Positions 7,995-15,183 of a stretch of DNA of 16,607 bases are shown here, one piece after another (positions within the stretch are counted from its first letter, which is position 1; every line of letters begins with the position of its first letter). The notes beneath the pieces are model-generated. The model worked only from the letters and a program-made list of their open reading frames with translations, was not told where the DNA came from and did not search any database. The position numbers were made by a program, and so were the translations under genes. This DNA comes from an uncultured Tolumonas sp. (lineage in GTDB: Bacteria; Pseudomonadota; Gammaproteobacteria; Enterobacterales; Aeromonadaceae), in assembly GCA_903931645.1 (NCBI GenBank), contig CAIZDF010000561.1, forward strand, positions 1-16,607. The letters are read 5' to 3'.

Positions 7995-8636
7995 TTATAC
8001 CGCTAACCGGCGCGCTTTTTTCTCGGCCAGTGACTGTGCTTTAACCAGCACCGAGATCATCAGCATATAAATCAGTCCAGCGCCTAAAATAGGAAACAGA
8101 GGGTCATAAGTAACAGCGGCAATGCGGTTGGTGACACGGGTTAAATCAACCAGTCCAATCACGGCAATAGCCGGGCTACCCTTGATCAAAAAAGACATCT
8201 CATTGACCAGCGCTGGCAAACTCACCGTTACAATCTGTGGTAACATGATGTAACGAAAAAAGGTCAATTCCGTCATGCCAATTGCCTGTGCAGCTTCACG
8301 TTGATCTCGCGAGAAATTCTCTAACGCAGAACGCCAAATCTCAGCATTAAAAGCCGCCGTATTCAGTGTTAATGCCACAATTGCCGCAGTGTGTTTATTG
8401 AGATTAATGCCAATCGATGGCAGCGACAGGAACAGAAATAACACCAATGTGACCAACGGTGTGGCACGCGCCAAGCTGATATACACCGCCAAGAGATGAT
8501 CAATAATGGGAATTTTTTGACGGCGAACAATCGCAATCATGAGCCCGATAGAAAGCCCTAATACAATCGAGATGCCAGCTATCCAAACTGTCGTCCAGGC
8601 ACCTTCCAGCAACAACAACCACGCTTTGAAAGTCAT
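7995..8636 (-). CDS. Polar amino acid ABC transporter, permease subunit 1
   Basis: The 213-residue protein has about five membrane helices and a textbook EAA loop, EAAQAIGMTELTFFRYIMLP, which docks on the ATPase. RATPLVTLVLFLFLSLP and LIKGSPAIAVIGLVDLT are typical of HisQ/GlnP-like permeases. The open frame begins at a TTG (8642), but AGGAG stands 8 bases before the ATG at 8636 and only 2 before the TTG, so the ATG is chosen. It is separated from the binding-protein gene by a terminator-like hairpin and lies 13 bp before the second permease. It should pair with that second permease. Substrate is not visible in this subunit. Confidence 0.9.
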   Translation of the reverse strand: MTFKAWLLLLEGAWTTVWIAGISIVLGLSIGLMIAIVRRQKIPIIDHLLAVYISLARATPLVTLVLFLFLSLPSIGINLNKHTAAIVALTLNTAAFNAEIWRSALENFSRDQREAAQAIGMTELTFFRYIMLPQIVTVSLPALVNEMSFLIKGSPAIAVIGLVDLTRVTNRIAAVTYDPLFPILGAGLIYMLMISVLVKAQSLAEKKARRLAV

Positions 8637-8678
8637 GGGCAAAGCTCCTGCATAAACACGAAAACATCACGTTGTTAT

Positions 8679-8720
8679 AAAAAAACGCACCCGACTTTTA
8701 TCGCTATCATCAGGTGCGTT
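8679..8720 (-). terminator. Intercistronic terminator/attenuator after the binding-protein gene
   Basis: On the minus strand AACGCACC and GGTGCGTT (plus coordinates 8713-8720 and 8684-8691) form a perfect 8-bp stem with a 21-base loop, followed at once by seven T (8679-8685). It lies 8 bases past the stop of the binding-protein gene and about 40 bases before the first permease. Such partial terminators keep binding protein in excess over the membrane subunits. Confidence 0.75.
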
Positions 8721-8727
8721 ACAGGCG

Positions 8728-9597
8728 CTATTTTAATCCGGCTAATTGATGGAATTGGGTATCAGTAGTAATGGCTTCATCTGGCAAATGATCAAACGTT
8801 TCTCCAAACCATTTCATTTGTAGTGCTTTGAGTTTGCCAGTGTCTTTCAGGTGTTTGACAAAACCATTAAGGAATTTCAGCAACGCCGGATTGTTTTTCG
8901 GAACTGGCCATCCCACAAAGCCATTACCCGACACCGCCTGCCCTTTTTCAAACACACCAGGGCGCGCTTTCACCAAGTCATTCACCGAAATAACAGCATT
9001 CACGACATAATCAAGGCGACCATTCGCCAAGTCTGCATAGGCTTCAGGGTATGATTGATACTCCACCACTTCGCCCAGCTTACCGCCGGTTTTGGCCAGC
9101 ATCGCCTCTAATTCCGGCAGACGAGCCAGCAAGGCACTGCCTGCTTGCACCCCCATTGTTTTGCCATTCAAATCAGCCACACTCTTGATGCTATTATCAC
9201 CCGCACGTTTCACATAAAAGTGTTGAGCCGAGGCTACAGGAGCAACAAAATCAAAGACTTTTAAGCGATCATCCGTCACTAACGCCCCCGTGATTGCCAC
9301 GTCATATTGCCCCGCCGACACCGAGGCCAGTAAGCCTGTCCACGGTAGAATGCTTTGTTCCAATTTAAACTTGTTGGTATATGTCTTTAGTTCATCAAGA
9401 ACATCTTTGTGAAAGCCATCGGGCTTGCCATCGGTGATAAAATTAAACGGCGCATAGTCATCTTCCGTGGCAATTTTCAACGCACCACGCTTCTCAATTT
9501 CAGCCAAGTCAGCCGCTTGTACGCCGATGGAAAACACCAGCGCCAAACTGGTCAGTGCCTGAAAAACCGCTTTGCATCCTAACAATTTCTTTTTCAT
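8728..9597 (-). CDS. Amino acid ABC transporter, periplasmic substrate-binding protein (family 3)
   Basis: The 289-residue protein starts with a Sec signal peptide: a basic MKKK, a hydrophobic core to about residue 26, and cleavage after VQA at residue 28. No lipobox is present, so it is a soluble periplasmic protein. The mature domain is an SBP family 3 fold: LKIATEDDYAPFNFI near the mature N-terminus, GFHKDVLDELK, and the middle stretch GQYDVAITGALVTDDRLKVFDFV. DDYAPFNF and the DR pair hold the alpha-amino/carboxyl group in relatives. GAGGTG precedes the ATG by about 6 bases. It is the first gene of the transporter operon and is divergent from a MocR regulator. The ligand could be an amino acid, opine or similar zwitterion; the sequence alone does not say. 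Confidence 0.92.
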   Translation of the reverse strand: MKKKLLGCKAVFQALTSLALVFSIGVQAADLAEIEKRGALKIATEDDYAPFNFITDGKPDGFHKDVLDELKTYTNKFKLEQSILPWTGLLASVSAGQYDVAITGALVTDDRLKVFDFVAPVASAQHFYVKRAGDNSIKSVADLNGKTMGVQAGSALLARLPELEAMLAKTGGKLGEVVEYQSYPEAYADLANGRLDYVVNAVISVNDLVKARPGVFEKGQAVSGNGFVGWPVPKNNPALLKFLNGFVKHLKDTGKLKALQMKWFGETFDHLPDEAITTDTQFHQLAGLK

Positions 9598-9598
9598 C

Positions 9599-9621
9599 GA
9601 TTCACCTCACTGTGATTCACC
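9599..9621. repeat. Direct repeat GATTCACC x2 at the binding-protein gene leader, possible MocR operator
   Basis: GATTCACC occurs at 9599-9606 and again at 9614-9621, with start points 15 bp apart. The first copy overlaps the ribosome binding site of the minus-strand binding-protein gene. MocR regulators such as GabR are known to bind paired direct repeats, and a MocR gene is divergent here. The link is inferred; one chance repeat of this size is possible. Confidence 0.35.
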
Positions 9622-9811
9622 CAAACCAAAATGGTGGGCAGAAATGCGTTTCCTGTTGTTCAGGACGAGGCCTCAGCCCTCTTTTTCACTTTTATCGGGT
9701 TATCGTGCTGGCGAACAGAGCCAGATTTTTGGAAAAAGTTGGCCAGTTAGGTCAGAAAGGGCATACCAATTGCTAATGATTCTTTTTAAAGATATCTACA
9801 GGGTGAAGCTG

Positions 9812-11302
9812 ATGATTGAACATAGCCTTCAAATCGATTTCGCCGATGACCGAGGATTACAAGAGCAGCTACGGGAAGCGCTGGTCAGCTCGATTCTGGC
9901 CAGCCGTTTTTTACCGGAAGAGGCGCTGCCCTCCTGCCGTAACCTCTCAGAACAGCTGGGAATTTCCCGTAATACCGTGGCGTTGGTGTATGAAAGCCTG
10001 CGCGATGAGGGTTATCTCGTCAGCCGCCCACGCAGTGGTTATTACGTTGACCCGCGTTATCACCCACAAGAGTGTGAACAAGAAGCGCCGGTGATCGTTC
10101 ATCAAGATGCCACTGTCAATGCACCAGAATGGGGTGAGTTGTTCAATGTTTGCCCAAGTGATTATCTGACTATCACCAAACCCGCCCAGTGGATGAAATA
10201 TGATTACCCGTTCATCTACGGCCAGCCCGATGCCGAGCTGTTTCCGATGGAACAGTGGCGCGAAGCATCACGCAAAGTCATGGGTGGCACACGTGATCAT
10301 CACTGGCTGCACGATTTGGTCGATCAAGACTCGCCCATGCTGATTGAACAGCTGCGCACTCGGGTATTACCCAAGCGTGGCATCATGGCGAACAGCGATG
10401 AGATATTACTCACGCTCGGCACTCAAAATGCGTTGAGCTTGCTCTCGCAATTACTGTTCAAAACAGGCATCAAAGTCGGCGTAGAGAGCCCGGTATTTCG
10501 CGAAGCGATTAATACTTTTACCCTGCAAAACGCGCAGATCGTGCCGCATCACGTTGATGCTGAAGGGCTAGCACTGACTGAAGCATCGGCACAATGCAGT
10601 TATTTTTACGTCACGCCAAGTCACCAAGCACCAACCGGCATCGGCATGAGTAACGCGCGCCGCCAGCAATTGTTGCAGCATGCCATCACCCATAATCAGA
10701 TCATCATTGAGGATGATTTTGACTCCGACACCAACATCGAGCCACACCCTCGTCCGGCACTTAAAGCGAATGATACTTGCGGCCGAGTGGTTTATATCAG
10801 CAGCTTGTCAAAAGCACTGTCGCCGGGGCTGCGACTCGGTTATCTGGTAGGGCCAGCAGAGTTAATCGATGAACTGCGGGCGTTACGCCGCCTGATGTAT
10901 CGACATCCGCCTTCTTACATTCAATATCAAATGGCACATTTTCTGGCACAGGGACATTACGAAACGTATCTGCGTCGTTACCGAGAAAACTCAGCTTATC
11001 GTTGGAGTTTGCTCAAGGATGCTCTCGATAAATATCTGCCGCAGTGCCGCTATAACAGCACACGAGCCACCGCATTTTGGGTGGAAGCGCCCGCGGAAAT
11101 CAATACACAACGTCTGGCTTGGCGAGCCGCTCACAGCAGCGTACTGATTGAACCCGGTGTAAATCATTTTCTGGAAGAGAACGCACCGCAAAATTTCTTC
11201 CGCTTAGGCTTCAACGCGATCCGACCGGAAGCAATCAAACCCGGTATTATCAAATTAGCCGAGGCATTAGATAAAGAGTTGATGCGCAGTCAACAGAACT
11301 AA
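9812..11302 (+). CDS. MocR-family regulator (GntR HTH fused to class I aminotransferase domain)
   Basis: From the ATG at 9812 the protein has 496 residues, normal for MocR. Residues 13-78 form a GntR winged helix (LREALVSSILASRFLPEEAL, SCRNLSEQLGISRNTVALVY, EGYLVSRPRSGYYV). After a linker of about 50 residues comes a fold type I aminotransferase-like domain: VTPSHQAPTG at 267-276, IIEDDFDSD at 298-306, and the PLP lysine Lys334 in SSLSKALSPGLRLGYL. The tyrosine usual in EDDYD, which contacts PLP in GabR, is Phe303. In-frame ATG (9776) and GTG (9803) lie upstream, but GGGTGA stands about 7 bases before 9812. MocR proteins sense PLP or amino compounds and control nearby amino acid genes. The divergent ABC importer is the likely target. 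A strong terminator follows. Confidence 0.9.
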   Translation: MIEHSLQIDFADDRGLQEQLREALVSSILASRFLPEEALPSCRNLSEQLGISRNTVALVYESLRDEGYLVSRPRSGYYVDPRYHPQECEQEAPVIVHQDATVNAPEWGELFNVCPSDYLTITKPAQWMKYDYPFIYGQPDAELFPMEQWREASRKVMGGTRDHHWLHDLVDQDSPMLIEQLRTRVLPKRGIMANSDEILLTLGTQNALSLLSQLLFKTGIKVGVESPVFREAINTFTLQNAQIVPHHVDAEGLALTEASAQCSYFYVTPSHQAPTGIGMSNARRQQLLQHAITHNQIIIEDDFDSDTNIEPHPRPALKANDTCGRVVYISSLSKALSPGLRLGYLVGPAELIDELRALRRLMYRHPPSYIQYQMAHFLAQGHYETYLRRYRENSAYRWSLLKDALDKYLPQCRYNSTRATAFWVEAPAEINTQRLAWRAAHSSVLIEPGVNHFLEENAPQNFFRLGFNAIRPEAIKPGIIKLAEALDKELMRSQQN

Positions 11303-11366
11303 AGCGAAACCCCATCAAACAACGGGCAGCAATGCCCCGCGGTGCTCCGAAAACCCCCAGCAATTT

Positions 11367-11397
11367 AGAGTCAGTGTTTATGCTGACTCTTTTTTTT
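11367..11397 (+). terminator. Intrinsic terminator of the MocR gene
   Basis: AGAGTCAG (11367-11374) and CTGACTCT (11383-11390) form a perfect 8-bp stem with an 8-base loop, followed by seven more T. It lies 65 bases past the MocR stop. This is the clearest rho-independent terminator on the plus strand of the window. Confidence 0.9.
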
Positions 11398-11553
11398 CCC
11401 TGTAATTTTAATTAGGTATTTCGCATATATCAAAAGTGGCAATAGTTATCACAAACAAGCAAATAAATATCTAAGACTTATGCTTTAGGATGCAAACATT
11501 CTCTTCACCACTATCCAGAAATACATTTTCGGTAGACGTCTTAAGGATGGGTA

Positions 11554-12333
11554 ATGATCGACGTATCTTATGTCTTAGCAGGTGCTTTAACTGGCTTCGT
11601 CGTTGGTCTGACTGGTGTTGGCGGCGGCGCCATGATGACGCCTATTTTGCTGTTATTCTTTAATGTAGCGCCGGTTACTGCAGTAGCAACTGACTTATGG
11701 TTTGCCTCTATTACCAAATTAGTGGCCGCCAAAGCGCACCACAAGTCAGGCAAAATCGACTGGCAGATCGTGAAACATTTATGGTCTGGTAGTTTGCCGG
11801 TTGCCATTATTACCGTGGCCCTGATCCACTTCGGTATGAAATTTCAGAAAGTCAGCTGGTTAACGGAAGCTATTGGTTTCCTGATCGTGCTGACTGCGAT
11901 TGGGCTGATTGCATCGCCACTGCTGCTAAAACGCATTCGCCCTCAAGCAGACAATACCGTTGCCCAACCGGAAGCCATTAAACCGAAAACCACTGTTTTC
12001 GCCGGTGCCACGTTAGGTTTGTGCGTTGCGCTGACTTCTGTTGGTGCTGGGGCGTTAGGCAGTGTGCTGCTGATGTATCTCTACCCACGTCGTATGCAAC
12101 CCCATACGCTGGTCGCTTCTGATATCGTGCATGCCATTCCACTGGCGTTGGTTGCGGGTATCGGTTATGCCTTCACCGGCATGGTCGACGGACACATGCT
12201 GGTCAGTCTGCTGGTCGGTTCATTACCTGCCGTGCTGCTGGGTAGCCTACTGGCGACTAAACTGTCAAGCCGCTTACTGCAAACCTCGCTGGCGTTAGTG
12301 TTATTGATGGTGGGTGTACGTACGCTGGTCTGA
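11554..12333 (+). CDS. TSUP (TauE/SafE)-family membrane transporter, second copy
   Basis: The 259-residue protein has about eight membrane segments and the canonical TSUP half motifs: GLTGVGGGAMMTP at about 18-30 and the matching SVGAGALGSVLLMYLYP at about 161-177. It belongs to a different branch from the TSUP protein at 4359, which has FSGFG and SAGGPP. A cytoplasmic polar loop of about 25 residues (near 125-150) separates the halves. TSUP carriers move sulfite, sulfate-like or small organic anions across the inner membrane. AAGGATG lies about 5 bases before the ATG. The 156 bp between the MocR terminator and this gene should hold its promoter; I saw no clear operator there. No terminator follows, so read-through into the AraC gene 105 bp on is possible. 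Substrate unknown. Confidence 0.88.
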   Translation: MIDVSYVLAGALTGFVVGLTGVGGGAMMTPILLLFFNVAPVTAVATDLWFASITKLVAAKAHHKSGKIDWQIVKHLWSGSLPVAIITVALIHFGMKFQKVSWLTEAIGFLIVLTAIGLIASPLLLKRIRPQADNTVAQPEAIKPKTTVFAGATLGLCVALTSVGAGALGSVLLMYLYPRRMQPHTLVASDIVHAIPLALVAGIGYAFTGMVDGHMLVSLLVGSLPAVLLGSLLATKLSSRLLQTSLALVLLMVGVRTLV

Positions 12334-12360
12334 GCCACTGGGCGGAATGACCGAAAAAAT

Positions 12361-12417
12361 GCTGACGTAGCAGGCAACTTTCGCGTAGTCTAAGCGATAG
12401 CCACAATTCGCGTCAGC
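12361..12417. repeat. 7-bp perfect inverted repeat before the AraC gene
   Basis: GCTGACG (12361-12367) and CGTCAGC (12411-12417) are exact inverted copies 43 bases apart, in the 105-bp gap between the TSUP and AraC genes. They could be two half sites of an operator joined by looping, or a weak RNA stem. The arms are short enough to be chance. Confidence 0.3.
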
Positions 12418-12438
12418 CTGTTAGTTCCGGGAATGGCA

Positions 12439-13275
12439 ATGTCACAACCGCGTCATATCGAACAAGCCTTTTGGCGGCACCCACAGCTGCCACATATTGA
12501 ACTGCGCAGCACGCAACACAGTGATCGCGCCTATAAGTTGCACAGCCATCCGAGCTTGTCGATCGGGGCAATTGTCAGTGGCAATACGCTGGTCACTTAT
12601 CAAAATAAAGAATATACCCTCCAACCCGGTCAGTTGATTTTTATCGGCCCGGATGAACTGCACAGCTGTAACCCCGTCGTCGGGCAAAGCCGCAGTTACC
12701 ACATGCTGTATCTCGAAAAAAACTGGTGTCTGCAACAACTTGCGCAACTTTACGCCCAACCGATACTGCAACTGCATTACCAACCGGTTATTGTTTCTGA
12801 TCCGCTGCTGTTTACCCGTTATTTATCTTTTGTCGCCATGCTGCAACAGCCTGAGCAGCCATGTTCGATCGCTGAAGCTACCTCATTTCTGCTCACCTTG
12901 TTAGATCATGGTCATCACACCACACCGGAACCGGTAGCTGAAAACGAGGCCGTGCGTTATCTGCGACAGCGGTTGTTACAAGATCTCAGCAGCAAACCAT
13001 CATTGCAGGAACTCGTGGACGAATTGCATTTAAGTAAAGAGACGCTGATCCGCTTGTTCAAAAAGGCAGTGGGCATTTCCCCGATGGCTTTTGCCGATAA
13101 TGCCCGCATTACGCTGGCCAAAGTCTTGTTACGTGACGGCATGCCCATCAGCGATGTCGCGCAAGCCACCGGATTTAGCGATCAGAGCCATTTTCATAAA
13201 GCCTTCACGGCCTATACCACGGCCACGCCCGGCCAATATCAGCAAACCCGATCAATTTTTGACAATATTCGTTAG
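12439..13275 (+). CDS. AraC-family transcriptional regulator
   Basis: The 278-residue protein has an N-terminal cupin-like sensor (about residues 15-100; HSHPSLSIGAIVSG and LQPGQLIFIGPDELHSC are the beta-barrel signatures with histidines). The C-terminal AraC DNA-binding pair of helix-turn-helices follows (about 175-270): LQELVDELHLSKETLIRLFKKA and ISDVAQATGFSDQSHFHKAF, the second being the most conserved part of the family. Two close ATGs exist; GGGA is too near the first (12433) and stands 7 bases before the second (12439), which I take. The gene lies 46 bp before a LysE exporter on the same strand. This pairing is common, the regulator turning the exporter on in response to excess amino acid. 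The effector is not shown. Confidence 0.9.
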   Translation: MSQPRHIEQAFWRHPQLPHIELRSTQHSDRAYKLHSHPSLSIGAIVSGNTLVTYQNKEYTLQPGQLIFIGPDELHSCNPVVGQSRSYHMLYLEKNWCLQQLAQLYAQPILQLHYQPVIVSDPLLFTRYLSFVAMLQQPEQPCSIAEATSFLLTLLDHGHHTTPEPVAENEAVRYLRQRLLQDLSSKPSLQELVDELHLSKETLIRLFKKAVGISPMAFADNARITLAKVLLRDGMPISDVAQATGFSDQSHFHKAFTAYTTATPGQYQQTRSIFDNIR

Positions 13276-13291
13276 CCGGTAATCGTTAGCC
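13269..13291. repeat. 9-bp direct repeat at the araC-lysE junction
   Basis: TCGTTAGCC occurs at 13269-13277 and again at 13283-13291, 14 bp apart; the first copy contains the TAG stop of the AraC gene. AraC proteins often bind direct repeats, so this could be an operator for lysE, but copies by local duplication would look the same. Confidence 0.35.
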
Positions 13292-13319
13292 TTATCTCCA
13301 GAATAACTCGCGGAGATAA
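13292..13319 (+). promoter_or_regulatory. Hairpin that covers the lysE ribosome binding site
   Basis: TTATCTCC (13292-13299) and GGAGATAA (13312-13319) form a perfect 8-bp stem with a 12-base loop. GGAG in the right arm is the only Shine-Dalgarno sequence of the LysE gene, whose ATG begins at 13322. In RNA the site would be paired, so translation may depend on opening the stem. Confidence 0.55.
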
Positions 13320-13321
13320 CC

Positions 13322-13966
13322 ATGTTGACACTGACCCAATTGATCCCAACCGCCTTCCCCGCGTTGGTGTTAGCCCATTTCGTCGCCTTATTAAGCCCCG
13401 GCCCGGATTTCTTTCTGCTGACCGGGCATGCCATCCGGCACCGGTTAGCTGGCAGCGCCTTTATCTGTCTGGGTATCGCGACCGGCAATGCGGTCTATAT
13501 TCTGCTGGCGATTAGCGGTTGGCATGGCCTGACACAACAACCCTGGTTATTTACAACGGTGGAAATAACCGGTGCACTGTATCTGTGTTGGCTGGGCTAT
13601 CAACTCATGCGCAGCCCGATACGCCAACTGCAATTACAACAACAAACCCATGCCTTAACGTCTGGCCGGCAGTTTGTGATTGGTCTGTCTTCCGCCTTAC
13701 TGAATCCGAAAAATGCGCTGTTTTATATGAGCTTGCTGGCGGTAATTTTGGGTAATAACGTCACCTTGTGGCAACAAGGCTTCTGCGGCGTGTGGATGTT
13801 TTTTGCGGTATTAGGCTGGGATCTGCTGCTCGCCATGCTGATCGGTCATCACCGGCTGCAACGGGTGCTGAATCATCAGCTCTATCTGATCGAACGCGGG
13901 GCTGGCGTGATCTTGACCGGTTTTGGGCTGGCATTGTTATTTCATAAGCTAAATTTCATAAGCTGA
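13322..13966 (+). CDS. LysE/RhtB-family amino acid exporter
   Basis: The 214-residue inner-membrane protein has the six-helix LysE layout. The hallmark first-helix motif LSPGPDFFLLTGHAIRHR lies at about residues 24-41, followed by GIATGNAVYILLAISG, YLCWLGYQLMRSP, and FVIGLSSALLNPKNALFYMSLL (about 118-139), all typical of RhtB-type exporters of homoserine, threonine or other neutral amino acids. The GGAG site 6 bases before the ATG fixes the start. It follows an AraC gene by 46 bp and probably depends on it. The last codons lie in a 14-bp tandem duplication that has changed the C-terminus (see repeat at 13939). It converges on tatC with 35 bp between. Substrate is not determined. Confidence 0.88.
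   Translation: MLTLTQLIPTAFPALVLAHFVALLSPGPDFFLLTGHAIRHRLAGSAFICLGIATGNAVYILLAISGWHGLTQQPWLFTTVEITGALYLCWLGYQLMRSPIRQLQLQQQTHALTSGRQFVIGLSSALLNPKNALFYMSLLAVILGNNVTLWQQGFCGVWMFFAVLGWDLLLAMLIGHHRLQRVLNHQLYLIERGAGVILTGFGLALLFHKLNFIS
13939..13966. repeat. 14-bp tandem duplication over the lysE stop region
   Basis: ATTTCATAAGCTAA (13939-13952) is followed at once by ATTTCATAAGCTGA (13953-13966), 13 of 14 bases alike. The second copy supplies the TGA stop. Because 14 is not a multiple of three, the duplication changes frame: the protein now ends FHKLNFIS, whereas one copy alone would give FHKLNFNG and a stop at 13978-13980. Confidence 0.8.
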
Positions 13967-14001
13967 ACTTCAACGGCTGACACATACCAGACAGTGGTGG
14001 C

Positions 14002-14733
14002 TTAAGGCTGCAGCTCAGCAGAGACAAGGGTTGTTGCTGGTTTCCACCAGCGCGCCAGCAGCAAACCGGCCTCGAATAACAAACATAACGGCACCGCCAG
14101 CAGGGTTTGCGACAACACATCCGGTGGTGATAACAACATGCCAACGATAAACGCCAGCACAATAAAATGCGGGCGTTTCTCTTTTAGCGTTTGCACGGAA
14201 GTAATACCGGTGCGGCACAAGATCGCCACCACCAACGGTAACTGAAAAGCCGCGCCAAACGAGAAAAACATCGTCAGTACAAAATCGAGATAACTGCTGA
14301 TATCGGTCGCCATACTGACCCCGGCCGGTAAGGTGCCGACCATGAAACGGAAGATCAGCGGCAACACCACCCAATAGGCAAACGCAAACCCGGTATACAC
14401 CAGCAAATTACTGCCCAATAGCAGCGGTATTAATAATCGTTGCTCATGGCGATAGAGTGCTGGCGCCAGAAAACCCCATACCTGCCACAACAGATAGGGT
14501 AATGCCAGCAGCAAGACTACAAACAAGGTCAGTTTCAGTGGCACCAGAAACGGGGCGGACACCGCGGTCGCGATCATGCTGGTGCCGTGCGGTAATACCG
14601 CCAGTAACGGGCTGGCCAGCAGATGATAGATCTCGTTGGCAAAATAACTTAAGGGCAGGAACAGCACCAGTAACACCAACAGGCAATGCAGCAAGCGGCG
14701 GCGTAATTCCAACAGATGAGTCAGTAACGTCAT
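14002..14733 (-). CDS. tatC: TatC, core membrane subunit of the twin-arginine translocase
   Basis: The 243-residue protein has six membrane helices and the TatC landmarks. HLLELRRRL lies at 6-14 at the cytoplasmic N-terminus, FLAPALYRHE at 88-97 with Glu97 matching the signal-peptide-binding Glu103 of E. coli, YWVVLPLIFRF at 120-130, and SPPDVLSQ at 202-209 with Asp205. In the segment FGAAFQLP (159-166) Gln164 stands where most TatC proteins, including E. coli (Glu170), have glutamate. TatC receives folded Tat substrates at the inner membrane. The start ATG overlaps the tatB stop as ATGA, which implies coupled translation. It is the last gene of tatABC here; no tatD follows. Slightly shorter than E. 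coli TatC (about 258). Confidence 0.93.
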   Translation of the reverse strand: MTLLTHLLELRRRLLHCLLVLLVLFLPLSYFANEIYHLLASPLLAVLPHGTSMIATAVSAPFLVPLKLTLFVVLLLALPYLLWQVWGFLAPALYRHEQRLLIPLLLGSNLLVYTGFAFAYWVVLPLIFRFMVGTLPAGVSMATDISSYLDFVLTMFFSFGAAFQLPLVVAILCRTGITSVQTLKEKRPHFIVLAFIVGMLLSPPDVLSQTLLAVPLCLLFEAGLLLARWWKPATTLVSAELQP

Positions 14734-14936
14734 GGCTGTGGATCTTGTGGTTTATCGGCTGCCGCAATCGTATCCAGCTCTTTTTGTAATGATTGCCGCG
14801 CATTACCCCAAAGCTGGCTCACCTGCCGTCGAAATGCGCTGATATCGCGCAATAACGCTGGCAACTTTTCCGGCCCGAACACCACCAGAGCAACCACCGC
14901 ACACAAAACCAGTTCGCTGAATCCAATATCAAACAC
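14730..14936 (-). CDS. tatB: TatB, short form
   Basis: The 68-residue protein opens with the TatB signature MFDIGFSELVL, one membrane helix (about 7-21), the hinge GPEKLP at 21-26, and an amphipathic helix to about residue 57, then an acidic, proline-rich tail. TatB forms the substrate receptor with TatC. E. coli TatB is about 171 residues, so the long C-terminal tail is missing, but the essential N-terminal half is complete. The start codon is GTG (14936) with only AAGG about 10 bases ahead, so translation probably depends on coupling to tatA, which ends 3 bases before. The stop overlaps the tatC start. The MFDIGFSE opening favours TatB over a second TatA. Confidence 0.88.
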   Translation of the reverse strand: MFDIGFSELVLCAVVALVVFGPEKLPALLRDISAFRRQVSQLWGNARQSLQKELDTIAAADKPQDPQP

Positions 14937-14939
14937 GCG

Positions 14940-15143
14940 TTACGAGCCTTGCTTTTCGCTAACTACTTTTTCGCCAACGACAGCCTCTGGTTGGTCGTCC
15001 GTTTTCGGCTGTTCGTGCATGGCTTTGCGGAAATCGCGGATCGCATGGCCCACATCGCCGCCTAACATCCGAACCTTTTTAGTGCCAAATAACACAATGG
15101 CAATGAAGGCAATCAACACTAATTCCGTCACACTGAAATGCAT
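14940..15143 (-). CDS. tatA: TatA, pore-forming subunit of the twin-arginine translocase
   Basis: From the ATG at 15143 this is 67 residues: one membrane helix (VTELVLIAFIAIVLFG), the hinge FGTKK at 19-23, the amphipathic helix with RMLGGDVGHAIRDFRKAM (25-42), then a charged tail. These are diagnostic of TatA, which oligomerises to let folded proteins cross the inner membrane. An upstream in-frame ATG at 15158 would add MRMII but has no ribosome binding site; GAGGA lies 8 bases before 15143. It is the first gene of tatABC, with 3 bases to tatB. A 10-bp inverted repeat ends directly at the start codon, and a Fur-like palindrome covers the likely -10 region. Confidence 0.9.
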   Translation of the reverse strand: MHFSVTELVLIAFIAIVLFGTKKVRMLGGDVGHAIRDFRKAMHEQPKTDDQPEAVVGEKVVSEKQGS

Positions 15144-15176
15144 AATTATCATCCTCATAAGCTTTAGATGATAATT
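15144..15176 (-). promoter_or_regulatory. Inverted repeat in the tatA leader ending at the start codon
   Basis: AATTATCATC (15144-15153) and GATGATAATT (15167-15176) are perfect inverted copies with a 13-base spacer. In the minus-strand transcript the 3' arm ends directly before the tatA ATG and overlaps part of its GAGGA site. The stem is AT-rich and so weak as RNA; it may instead be a DNA site. Confidence 0.5.
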
Positions 15177-15183
15177 TATATCA
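15169..15183. promoter_or_regulatory. Fur-like palindrome at the tatABC promoter
   Basis: TGATAAT-T-TATATCA matches the 7-1-7 Fur pattern TGATAAT-N-ATTATCA at 12 of 14 arm positions. On the minus strand it overlaps TATAAA (15180-15175), a good -10 candidate 32 bases before the tatA ATG, so binding would block transcription. AT-rich palindromes are easy to find by chance, and no convincing -35 was seen. Confidence 0.35.

Noticed and set aside
9667..9674. GAGGCCTC palindrome in the MocR/binding-protein gap
   Set aside because: An 8-bp GC palindrome is easily due to chance and does not fit MocR-type sites; the direct repeats nearby are a better candidate.
9572..9811. N-terminal extension of the MocR protein from a TTG at 9572
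   Set aside because: The extra 80 residues do not resemble any MocR N-terminus, overlap the divergent binding-protein start, and lack a ribosome binding site. The family-typical start at 9812 has one.
14015..14374. Alternative-frame minus-strand open frame in tatC
   Set aside because: Overlaps a clear TatC in another frame; the translation lacks any membrane or domain pattern.
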